DNA from: Pilatotrama ljubarskyi
Taxonomy: Eukaryota; Basidiomycota; Agaricomycetes; Polyporales; Polyporaceae
Direction: 5' to 3'
Assembly: GCA_022385805.1 (NCBI GenBank)
Contig: MU277692.1
Location: forward strand, 124,001 to 188,000
DNA: 64,000 nt
Numbering within the stretch: the stretch's first letter is position 1; each line of letters begins with the position of its first letter. A program made the position numbers and the translations under genes. The notes under the pieces are model-generated. The model ran no database searches. It was not told where the DNA came from and was given only the letters and a program-made list of their open reading frames with translations. Positions 18,944 to 28,761 of the stretch are shown one piece after another.

Positions 18944-21900
18944 ATGAGCGCCAACATGGACAAGCTCGACGGACCACGATTCCGACCACGACCACCACGA
19001 CCCATGTCTTCAGAACTCAAGCGAAACCACTCGGAGTCTTTAGCGGATGGCTCGACAAAGAGGCTGCGTCCCACTGCATGCGAAGCCGAAGACCTCGCGG
19101 CCGGGGCTGTCGTCGCTTCGACTACTGAGCCAAGCCCCACCCCGCAGTCACCCATCGACAGCCGCCAGCAACTTTGCCCTGAGCTTACACCGGAAGAATA
19201 CGAGAAATGCTTGAAGTTTCTGTGTCTCAATGATTCCATTATGGACACCGTCCAGCTTCTGAGTGTTCTATTGACCTTTATATCTCGCATCAAGCCGGGG
19301 GTTTGTGCCAGACCCGACGACACCGAGTCCCTCCTCCAGGGTGACCCTGAGTTGAAGGAGCATCTGGAACAGAAGGAGTTTGAGAAAGTCCTGAATTCGC
19401 GTGAGCACGGCATAACCTCGATACTCCCTTCAGACGACTCACAGTATGCGGTCGAATAGGTACCATCTTCACAGTCAAGCAAAAGGCACTCCACCGATCG
19501 GACACCGTAGCCTCGGAGCATCTGCTGACCACCGAGATGCAGCGAGGTCGGTAGCAACGATTGTCAGGCTTTTGCTGGACGCTCACATGACAAATCCAGT
19601 GGTCTCGGCTGCGTGGCAGGAACCATACAGGGGCTCCACGAGTATCCTGGAGAGCGTGCTCAACCAGTACATCAAGGATAGCAAGGGCTCACATTACGCT
19701 CGCTATGCCTCAATCACGCAGTCCTCGGGTACTGGCAAGTCACGTATGGTGGACGAGATCGCGAGAAAGATATTTTGTATCCCGATGTGTCTCGGCACCG
19801 ACCAAGGTTGGTGGGACCGTGCCTCTTGCTCGCCATATAGAACACTAACTGATACAATATCCACCAGCCTACCCCCCGCCAGATGAGGAAATTGTGGATA
19901 TGTTCAAGTCACTGGCTCAGCTACGTGATGCCGACGTGCAGTTAGAACGGATACAATTCCTCATGTGCGCAGTATTCGAGACTGCGCTGGAACGAGTCAA
20001 GACGATTGCCTCTGAGTGTATGTTGCCGTTTCCAACCATCATCGCACCATCAATCCGCTCACAATCGGTGCCCAGCCACGCCCGAGCGCCAGAGTCTTGT
20101 GAGCAGATTTCGTCACTTGATGAGCGAGGATATGGTATATCGTCAGCATGGCCAGTACCGGCGGCAATTTTATGCAGATGTGTGCAAGCGGGCGCAACAG
20201 GTACGTGTTCAACTGCCTTTATCACACCTGCCTGTTATCGAAGCCTGATCTGGCTCATTCTGCGCAGCTCTGGTCGGAAACCAGCAAATCACAGGAAGCT
20301 AGACAAAATAGCCCAACTCCCATTGCAAGCGTTCACATGCAGGGTCAGTCAGTATGTCTATAATCCCAACAGTTCTGCTAACACATCTTCAGGAAAGCAA
20401 GTCAGTCTGATGACTGCTGCAGAAGCATTGACCTCGTACCTTTCGACGATTCCAATCAATCCTCCACCGGAACAGCCCCGTATCCTGGACATCATCCTGT
20501 ACTTCGACGAGGCACAGCGGCTCACCACCAGCGACGCCAGCGAATCTGGGACACTCTTTCCCCATGTGCGACGTGCTCTCCGCATCATCCAAGATCTGCC
20601 TATCTTTGCTGTCTTTCTCTCTACTGTGGGGAAACTCGAACAGTTCTCTCCGCCTGCACAACTCGATAGCTCAGACCGAGTTGTCCGACTGCAGCTTCTC
20701 CCGTTCAGGCCAATAGTGTGGACACCACTTGACGTCTTGGCTCAGCGTATCACCAATGACAAGGTCTGGACATTGAGGGAGGTTGCGTCTACGTATCATA
20801 TTGTCCATCTAGGCCGTCCATTGTCAGTCTCTCCGTTCACTCCCTTGTGCCCCCGCTTCAGCTGACATTGCGCTGAAAGGTTCCCCGCCATGTATGATGC
20901 TGCAATAGCAGAAGGCAACCGCGCGGTCCACGACTGGATCTTCAAGTTAGCTTGCCAGAAGCTTCTCAAGACCTCGGGATATGGGTCCCGTTCCTTGTCG
21001 GTGCAGGAAACACTGGCGTGCATCGCTGTCCGCATTCCGATCAGATTCAACCCAGTCCAGATATCGGAGGACCATGCCGATGTGGAGTGCGCTCTGGTCG
21101 CAGATCACATGCGTCTGCTCTTGTACGCGGGCGCCGGGTTTTCACCCATCATCACCACTTCTGCATCAGAGCCGTTTCTCGCAGAGGCTGCAGGCCGCCT
21201 GATGATCGGTCGCAGATGGTCCGAGGGGAAAGCACAGGCTTCTAGCTCCCTTGCAAAGCTGGACCCATTGGTGGCCACCTCACATTACCTTCAAAGCTCC
21301 CTCCTCGACCTAGGTGAGAGAGGAGAATTTGCCGCGGCCTTGTTCCTGCTGTACGCACGCGATTGCGCGACCACGTTCGTCCTCGGAAGACTGCCCTTCC
21401 CCGGATCCTCCTCCTCTGACGACTGCTCTGACCCGGGCCCAAAGTATGACGGTGCTGTCCACCGGCGCATCGTCACCGTGTGCCAGTTCTTGGAGGCGCT
21501 CTTGGGAACGAAGAGGTTGGAGGCATGCGCAGCCGGCCTTCCCCGCATGTACCACACGGTCGAGTCCGGCACCACACCGCTCCGCACAGCGTTCCAGGAG
21601 GCGTTCATCTACTTTAACCACTTTATCAAGGTCCGGAGCTACGAGGTCGTCAACCAGGCGTATCTCCTCCTCGCGATTTCGCGCGGTGCGGCCATCATCT
21701 GCGCAGATGGACATATCGGGGTCGACATTGTCATTCCTGTCCTCATTGGCACTAGCTTGGTGAAGAAGAATGTGACAGCGATCTTGGTTCAGGCGAAAAA
21801 TAGCCGGCACTACGGGGCCAAGATCCAATATCCGGTCTTCATGAACATGAACCCCTACATATGTGGCCTGTTCGACCGCGACGTGAAGGAGCCGCCGCCC

Positions 21901-22287
21901 GTTCTGCGCATGGTCTTTGCACTTGCGTCGCCGAATGCTGCGGTGGCTACTGCCAGTGGTCCCGTGAGACAGTCAACTCGCTCATCAGACAGGACAGCCG
22001 CCTTCACAGCGTACGACATCTGGTGCGCGGGGGCGTCACACAAGACATTCGCGGTGATTCAAGAGGGCGAGGATGCGGCCGTCGCATCGCTGCTCAAGTT
22101 GATGCGCCATGCAGGCGACATATCGGCGCGGGTAGGACTCGGTGAACTGGTGCGTCACGCCATGCATCAGATGGAGCCCCTGGTGTCCACCGAACCGGGG
22201 CACACCGATCTGTTTGCCGACGTAGCAGACATTGGTGAGTATGCGCTTGCGGAGGATTCTGGGGAACTTGATGACGTCTTGGAGTAG
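18944..22287 (+). CDS. P-loop NTPase with C-terminal PD-(D/E)XK-like nuclease domain (Crinkler-type architecture)
   Basis: Seven exons join cleanly: 18944-19443, 19511-19806, 19868-20017, 20076-20200, 20268-20343, 20393-20822 and 20880-22287. Every intron is GT-AG and the total is 994 codons plus stop. Residues 1-60 are a basic, disordered leader. Residues ~80-120 form a helical block (LTPEEYEKCLKFLCLND). Walker A is SSGTGKSR at ~237-244, preceded by Gln where Gly or Ala is usual. Walker B is IILYFDEAQ at ~416-424. At ~807-832 a VDIVIPVL strand is followed by VTAILVQAKN, a D...QxK arrangement as in restriction-endonuclease-fold enzymes. NTPase plus such a nuclease is the architecture reported for Crinkler-type effectors and related fungal proteins. 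Function is unknown; genome defence or conflict is an inference. A second possible start is Met at 19004. Confidence 0.72.
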
Positions 22288-22333
22288 TCAGTCGGCGCGT
22301 TGTATCTTGTAGAGAACTCCGTCGATCATTGTT

Positions 22334-22505
22334 GTACTATTAGTAGTACCGGGTCCTAATCCTACGCATCGGCGTCCAAGCAAGCATCAGAGCAGGTGCA
22401 TTATCCGGCATCTGCCGCAATCGCACACGCGGGTGTACCCAGCTCGAGTGCGGTGTCCTCGATCGCAGAACCTCTCTGCAAAACCTCGGAGTACTAAGAG
22501 GTACT
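22334..22505. repeat. Two short inverted repeats built on GTAC/AGTAC
   Basis: GTACTA-TTAG-TAGTAC (22334-22349) is a perfect 6-bp stem with a 4-nt loop. AGTAC-TAAGAG-GTACT (22490-22505) is a 5-bp stem with a 6-nt loop. Both lie in the 239-base gap between the convergent 3' ends of the NTPase gene and the DUS2 relic. They could be 3'-end signals or footprints of an excised element; short stems like these also occur by chance. Confidence 0.35.
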
Positions 22506-22526
22506 AGTAGCGTAACGCCGTCAGTA

Positions 22527-23962
22527 CTACACAGCGACATCGACTGCCCCGGTCGTCCGAGGCGGCGCATCCAAGCCTAACAGGCATGCCGCCTGAGGTA
22601 TTTGGGGCTGCTCAGAGACCAGCGACACCTTCTCCTGGTCCTCGCCCAGCGGTTTCTCCTCCGCATTCCCCTCTGCCGCCTTCGTCTCCCGCACCGGCAA
22701 CGGCGCATACTCAATCTTGCTGATATCCTCCAACGGACATGGCGGAGCGCGCTGCCCCGCGCGGGCCTCGATCGCCTGTACGATCTCCGCCCACTCCTGC
22801 TCGCCCGTCCAGGGCGCGACGAAGCCCTCGAGGTCGTCGTAGCTCTTCGCGCGCATGATGGCCTCGCGCAGCATCTTGAGGTCGTTCCGCGAGGCGTGCT
22901 CGTGCGCCCCCTGGAACTGCGTCGCGCAGAACTTGGTCGAGGACCAGTGGTTGTTGAGGTACTTGTGCTGAGGTGCGGGTATGGGTCAGTGGGCACCGTA
23001 GATGTGGGCGCGTCGGTTGAGGCTCACCAGACGGATGTATCCGGGGATGAAGTCCGTTCCAAGTCCTTAAGAGGCTTTGGCGAGAAGCATGTAGGATTTG
23101 CCTCTGCCGCGGTCGCAATCATGACAGAATGTGCTCCTACAGTACGACGTCAGCAACCGAGGTTTCACAGCTCGCAGAAGCATGCACTCACGCGTCACCG
23201 CTCTCACACGCTTCGAGTCCTCGTAACCCAAGCAATAGCCGTTCGCGATGACGGCGATGCCCCTGCCTATCCGCTCTACGAACTCGACGATCTCCCGCAG
23301 ACGTTCGATGATCGCCTTCTCATACGCATATTCCGCGTCCGACAGTGAACAGTGAGCGCCGTGATGCCCGTGTTCACTATCCGTTCAACGAGCTTCAGAG
23401 TATCCTCTTGCGAAGGCAGCAGCCGGATCTTTGCCGAGATGCCCATCTCCGGAGCATCGCTTCCCGCAAGCCAGTGAGGATTGAACAGAGCAAGTCGGGG
23501 TTGGTGAGAAGCGCCGCGCCCATGCCTGCGTGGGCGGAGAACGGCTTGGGGCACCCGCAGTTGAGGTCAAAGCCCGAGACATCCTGCATGACCATCTTGG
23601 CTGCCTGAACGGCGAGATCAGGGTCGGCGGAGCCAATTTGGTATATAAGGAAGGGCTTCTCGATGGGGTGGGTGGTGAAGATGGGTTTGGACTTGCCGTG
23701 GTAAGAGACCACGCCGGTCACAGCTGGAGAAGCAGTGTTTAATGCTGCCGTGCATGCCCGTAAAAACACAGAAACTTACAACCGACCACGCGTGTTGTGT
23801 GTAGGATGGCCCTGTCAACTCTCTCGGGTCCCCATACAAGTTTTGCGCCGTGTTTGAGGGCGTATAATCGAGTAGGCACTATGGAGGAGTTAAGGGTCAG
23901 ACAGGCAGCTGGTCCGAAATGACCAGTGCATACTCACATGCGCCAGACCTTACCGGTACCAT
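22527..23962 (-). pseudogene. DUS2: tRNA-dihydrouridine synthase 2 (DUS2/Smm1-like), frameshifted
   Basis: The family reduces uridine 20 of tRNA with FMN and NADPH. The order of blocks is correct: APMV-(two extra residues)-RSGALPTRLYAL, GAKLVWGPE, YQIGSADPDLAVQAAKMVMQD, GFDLNCGCPKPFSAHAGMGA, ISAKIRLLPSQEDTLKLVERI, ALTVHCRTRNMR, VIANGYCLGY, SVMIATAAEANPT, then a C-terminal region to TAG at 22527. The catalytic Cys (in NCGCPKPF) is kept. Three single-base losses break the frame: near 23455 (after GLREAM), near 23325 (after TRNMR) and near 23061 (between DLE and FIPGYIRL). None lies where an intron could fit. No ATG exists upstream of the APMV block, so the start at 23962 would cut into the first strand. 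Either a true pseudogene or a stretch with base-call errors. Confidence 0.75.
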
Positions 23963-24150
23963 TGGGGCGTCGGGCGGATGATGGTGGTGCGAATGAGAGT
24001 TGTGCAGAAAGGGTTAAGATATGTATGACGATTGAAGCTTTGCAATATTGGAGGCTGGCGCGCCTCATGCTCAGCCACAACAACAGGTGTTGCTCTGCTC
24101 AGGACCGCCATCTCCTGCCTGTTCGTCCTCATGCCACAGCATGTCTCGCC

Positions 24151-25455
24151 ATGCCTGCTCTCTATCTTTACTCTGCTGGATCCAACGCTCGTGGACAGCT
24201 TGCCATAGGGGTCCTTCAGGATGCGCACCGATTTACGCCTTGCGTGTTCTTCGGCGCCGCGCCAGGCGCGCTGCCCCCAGGCGTCGTAGCTATCGAACAC
24301 ATCTCATGCGGGGCGAACCATACACTGGCACTCCTGCGTAGAAGCGGCGGCGCGAAGGAAGTGTGGGGATGCGGAGACGGGAGCAGAGGTCAGCTCGGGC
24401 CATCGTACCTGAAAGACGTCGAGAAAGCGGACGGAGAGACATCGCACGCGACCGCTGTCTTCAGACCTCTCGACGTCGCTTCGCATGCCCTGAGGGACAC
24501 TGGAGGAGCACTCTTTGAAGGCTATACGGTACGACTCGTCTCAGCGGGGTGGGAGACCTCTTACGCTGTCCTGTCATGCTCAGGGCGGAGCGATATTCTG
24601 CTCTCTATGGGCGGAGACGACTTTGGGAACCTCGGTGTATGCGGCTCTCGGACACAGAAGGCAGTCGCTCCCGTCCATGTCGTCCACCTTGATGGCCTTG
24701 TGTCTTTGGAGGCGGCAGGCACACTTCGGACGGTCCTTGCTGTATCTACGGGACCTCATCATACCATCGCGAAGGTTCGCCTCACTCGGCCTGACAGAAC
24801 TACAGAGACCCTCTGTACTGGCTGGGGAACTTCGCGACATGGTCAGCTAGGGAACATCACCAACTCCTCCGGACGTCCCACGCCGTTCGTGCCATCACCA
24901 CGTCTCGTGCTCATCCCCGCACCTGAGGAAGTCACGCATCTAGCTCTTGGGAACCAGCATACAGTAGCTCTGACTTCCAATGGGACACTCTGCGCACTTG
25001 GCTCTGATCGGAAACGCCAGCTGGACGGGCTCGATACTCTGCGCGACGTAGAGCGCGTCAGGTGTACGTGGAATGGCACGTACGCGCTCCTCCGCACGGG
25101 CCAGGTCGTCGCGACCGGGAGCAACACGCACTCTCAGCTAGGGCGGGGCGCTGACTATCATGAGCGGCATGGCACCCTTGGCCCTGTACGTTTCCCCTTT
25201 CAGCTTCGTCCCGGGCAGATTGTGGACTTGGTGTGCGGGAGCGAGCATGTGCTGTGCATTGTCGATCGCGACGATGTATCAAGAGAAGTATGGGGATGGG
25301 GGTGGAACGAGCACGGCAACCTCGGTACTGGCGGGACGGAGGACGTCAGTGCGCCCGTCAAGATCTGGCCATCAAACGATCACGGAGACGCAAATGGGCG
25401 TGTGCTGAGAGTATGGGCCGGATGTGGGACGAGCTGGATTTTGGTGGAGCGGTGA
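24151..25455 (+). CDS. RCC1-repeat (Ats1-like) protein
   Basis: An intronless gene of 434 codons starting at ATG 24151 (CGCCATGCC). It contains about six RCC1 blades, seen as repeated G-x-N-x-x-G-Q-L units: SAGSNARGQLAIG, WGCGDGSRGQLG, SMGGDDFGNLG, GWGTSRHGQLG, ALGSDRKRQL, ATGSNTHSQLGRG and GWGWNEHGNLGTGG. A seven-bladed propeller is expected. RCC1-like proteins act as exchange factors or scaffolds; the partner cannot be told from sequence. In yeast a similar stand-alone propeller, Ats1, is linked to tRNA wobble modification through Kti11 (family knowledge, not shown here). The gene is divergent from the DUS2 relic, with 188 bases between start codons. Confidence 0.85.
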   Translation: MPALYLYSAGSNARGQLAIGVLQDAHRFTPCVFFGAAPGALPPGVVAIEHISCGANHTLALLRRSGGAKEVWGCGDGSRGQLGPSYLKDVEKADGETSHATAVFRPLDVASHALRDTGGALFEGYTVRLVSAGWETSYAVLSCSGRSDILLSMGGDDFGNLGVCGSRTQKAVAPVHVVHLDGLVSLEAAGTLRTVLAVSTGPHHTIAKVRLTRPDRTTETLCTGWGTSRHGQLGNITNSSGRPTPFVPSPRLVLIPAPEEVTHLALGNQHTVALTSNGTLCALGSDRKRQLDGLDTLRDVERVRCTWNGTYALLRTGQVVATGSNTHSQLGRGADYHERHGTLGPVRFPFQLRPGQIVDLVCGSEHVLCIVDRDDVSREVWGWGWNEHGNLGTGGTEDVSAPVKIWPSNDHGDANGRVLRVWAGCGTSWILVER

Positions 25456-25782
25456 GCTTGCGGCACCATCTGATGTCTTGGGCGAGCCTGAAGCCTGAGA
25501 TGGGTGAGTTCTGTACCGTGTCACCAGATATATGCGGAGCTTGACGAGCGATGAATGATTACATGGTTTCTCGCCGACCGGTTGAGAGAACTGCATAGGC
25601 CATCAAACTAGTGTCGCCGTACGCCGTTGCTTACGTGCATGCCCAACCATATAAGTCTGAGTGACCTATGGACGCTGTTCTGTGAGCTCGAATCATTCTG
25701 CCAGCGCGAAGGTCATATGGCAGAATCATTATAGGACGAGTGGAGTACATGAGTACAATCCATCCATGAGCAGGTCCCTGTC
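25456..25782. other. Convergent intergenic region
   Basis: This contains the 3' flanks of the RCC1 gene and the surface-protein gene. No gene or clear repeat is seen. Confidence 0.5.
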
Positions 25783-27271
25783 CTAGACCAAGTATGGTGG
25801 CGTATCTGGCTCCGGCGAAGGGCGAGACGGAGGTCCCTCATACCTGGGCGGCGGAGCCTCCGCCACCGCATACTGCGTCGCTCTCCGCTCGATCTCGAGT
25901 TGTCTCTGCAAGTTCGCGAGCGGGTCGCGCAGCGCCATGATCTCGTCTTGCATCGCTCTCTCCCCGGGGGAGCTCGACGCGGGACCGAACCGGCCGCCTT
26001 TGTCTGGGACGGGCGAAACTTGCTGCGGGGCGGGAGTGAGGGTGGGAGCGGGAGCTCGAGCGTGTGCAAGGTCGGCTTGTAGTGCGCGCGCCTCCGCCTC
26101 GAGCGCGATGATCTGGTACGCGAGCTCTGCGTGTCTTTGTGCGCGGATGCTGGACGAGGGCGAGCGTGCTATGGGAGGAGGTTTGGATATCTCTGTGGGT
26201 GCGGAGGGGGAAGGCTCTACAACGCAAGATCAGCATACTGTAACTCGGCAACAAGGACGGCAAAAGAGGCGTACCCGCTGACATCGTGACCACCTCAGCC
26301 ATTGAGTGAGACTTCTCGCTCGGCGACCTCCACATGAATTGTCCATCCATCGCAGAAGACGAAGGCCGCGTCCTCGGGCTGATCTCCGCGCCATGGAACT
26401 CTCCCTCGCTCCCGTATCCGTATCCGTCCGCATACGGACGGATAGAAGCGGAAGCGGGCCTACTGTGGCGCAGTCGCTTCTCCTCGTCGTCCGCCTGCGA
26501 GAGGGCCCTTCGCGGCCGGCGACGGCGCAGGTAGAGAAACACAGCAAGAAGGATGGCGAGCGCGCAGACACCGCCGAGTGTCCCTCCGACTATGATGCCT
26601 GCCGTGCTGGAGCTGGAGGGGTGGTGGTGGCTGCTCCCTCCACCCCCGCCGCTGCCACTGCCATTGCCATTGCCGTTGTGCGAGCCGTGGAAGTCGCCCC
26701 CTCCGCCCCCGCCATTGTCATCGTTGTCGGAATTGTCAGGGGATGGAGTTGGTTGTGAGGAGATTGATATGGCGGACGTGTCAGAAGGCTCTGCTGGCTC
26801 GGATGGGGTGGGGACCAACAGCGGTGCTGCGCTCGTAGAAGCGGATGCGGACGCAGATGATGGTGAGAAGTCGTCTTGACCGCCGTGTCGCCCGTCCCCG
26901 GTCCCGCCATGTCCGTCATTGGCTTCGCGTGAATCGTCGTCGTGACGCCAACCCCCGTCGCCTTCGAAGTTTGAGGATCGTCGTTCGTGCGTGGTGTATG
27001 CGAGGTAGTCAAAGAGGAGGATGAAGCTCGCAGGGCCGGTGCTCTCGATGCGGCGGGTGCGTGGTTCAGGGGGGAGCGTGGTGCTTGTATATACATAGAC
27101 GTTGTACTGCGTCCTAGAGCTGTCGCGCTGTATGTGCATGAAAGTGCTTGTCGCGCTGTCCCCGAGTTCGTCGTCGATGGTGCGGGTGACTGCGTGCGCT
27201 GCGACTGGGGCACCGCCGAGCGGAAGCGATAAGAGCAGAAGGGCTAAGAGGGTGCGCAAGCGGCTTGACAT
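25783..27271 (-). CDS. Single-pass membrane protein with Gly/Ser-rich ectodomain
   Basis: Two exons (intron 26217-26274, 58 nt) give 476 residues ending at TAG 25783-25785. Residues 1-25 are a signal peptide (LRTLLALLLLSLPLGG). A short folded N-terminal domain (FMHIQRDSSRTQYNVYVYTS, ASFILLFDYLAYT) is followed by a long Ser/Pro/Asp/Gly-rich linker with His and Asn-Gly runs. A transmembrane helix (AGIIVGGTLGGVCALAILLA) and the stop-transfer RRRRPRR come next. The cytoplasmic tail has a coiled-coil-like stretch (AELAYQIIALEAEARALQADL, then LQRQLEIERRA). This resembles the general layout of fungal wall-stress or mucin-like sensors, but no named domain is recognised. The linker is low complexity and rich in repeats. 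Confidence 0.75.
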
Positions 27272-28761
27272 AGCACGACAGCCGTGGACCGGCCAGACTT
27301 TCAGCGCAAACGAACGTCAGAAAGGGACGGTCCAGCCGGAGCAGAACTGGGAACGAAATGAAGTGTAAAAGATAAAGATGAAGAGGAAGAGGAACCGCCG
27401 CGGCGAGGAGGGAAGGGAGTATACGGTGTTTGAGGGTGTAGGCTCGCTCATGAATTTGACGTTCTCACCATCGACAGTACTGCCATTGACCCGCCTCGAG
27501 GGTACAGTATTTGAGATGTCTGAACCGGAGGGTGCTGTCACCGGGCATACCTACGAACACGAATGCATGAAGAATGATTGATGAGTGCCCTCGTATCCGT
27601 ACTGGGTGAGAAGATTAACGATGGTAATCCAAGTAGAGTCGAAGCCGAGTCCCTTCTGTATCAGCGACGTCCAGAACAGAGTTCGGGACTACTCGTAGTT
27701 GCACTGCGGTGGTCGTTGCGAGCTGCGAAACGCGGTCACGTGCGCAATGATCACGTCCTGGACGCGTCGCGCGGGATCGCCTTGGCTGCCGAGCCGGTCT
27801 CCTTTCGTCCTCGTCCTCGGCTTCTTGGCGATCGTCCGCTTGTTTGAGCTTATGTGGCGCTGTATGCGTGGCGCACAAATCCTCTCTTGACTTTCGACCA
27901 CATCCTCCACGCGTTCTTTCTGCCACGGAGTCGCATCATCTGCACTGCGGTCGGTTTGTGGAAGCGCAGCAGCCATGGAAACAGACCACAAACGTTAACG
28001 TGGTCCCTTTGCATCATCGACGTCCTCGCTAGCCCCAACCGCTCCGATATGGCGGAGAAAGCTTCGACTCGACTCCGTGCGTGAACATATCAAATGGCTC
28101 GCAGACGAACCTTTTGAGCAACTGCGACGGTGGTGAACGACTTTGACTCGGCGTAACTGAAAGAGACGAGCTAGCGCTGTAATACAAGGGTAGTCAGGCA
28201 GGTGAATCGTTAAGTCTGACCAGGAATGCTTGTTCACGCTCTTTCATGACCATCCCAGGTACAGCTCACATACCATATAAACAGGACAGCCGTGCGTTCT
28301 GGCCTCGGCCAAGATCCCACGCAATTGACCGAAACAGGCGAGCACCCTGGACGCGTGTCAGGAATTGAATGGTGGAGACTGCGGCGACGACAGATTGTTG
28401 CCGGCCTCTTCCTGCGAGGCGTCAGCGCAGTCTCGACAAATCTGGGGATCTTGGATGGCTTGTAGTATTCACACCTTGCGCATGGCCATGACTCTGCCAG
28501 CAGCCGGGTTCAAGAGTCAGAGAGGGAGGTGAGAGCAATGCAAATGGGCGCAGGCGTCTTACGCCGCGCGACGGTCTGATCGGTAACCAAATTTAGCAAA
28601 GGGGCTGCACAAGCGCCCATCCAGCAGCAGGAGTGCGATGGCGACGTGCCCCGCCTTCCCTCCATCAACTCTCCTCTTTCCCCATCCTGTCCTTTCATTC
28701 TTTTCCCCTTCCTCGACCATCTCCTTCACGGCGACGAAGGCTTGCTGCGACGACGACCAAC
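27272..28761. other. Divergent intergenic region
   Basis: About 1.5 kb lies between two divergent genes. No gene is supported. The 80 bases just before 28762 are strongly pyrimidine-rich, consistent with the leader of the Mg2+ transporter gene. Confidence 0.5.

Noticed and set aside
19444..19560. Apparent frameshifts between exons 1 and 2 of the NTPase gene
   Set aside because: A 67-nt intron (19444-19510, GTATGC to GTAG) joins the two frames in phase, so no break is needed.
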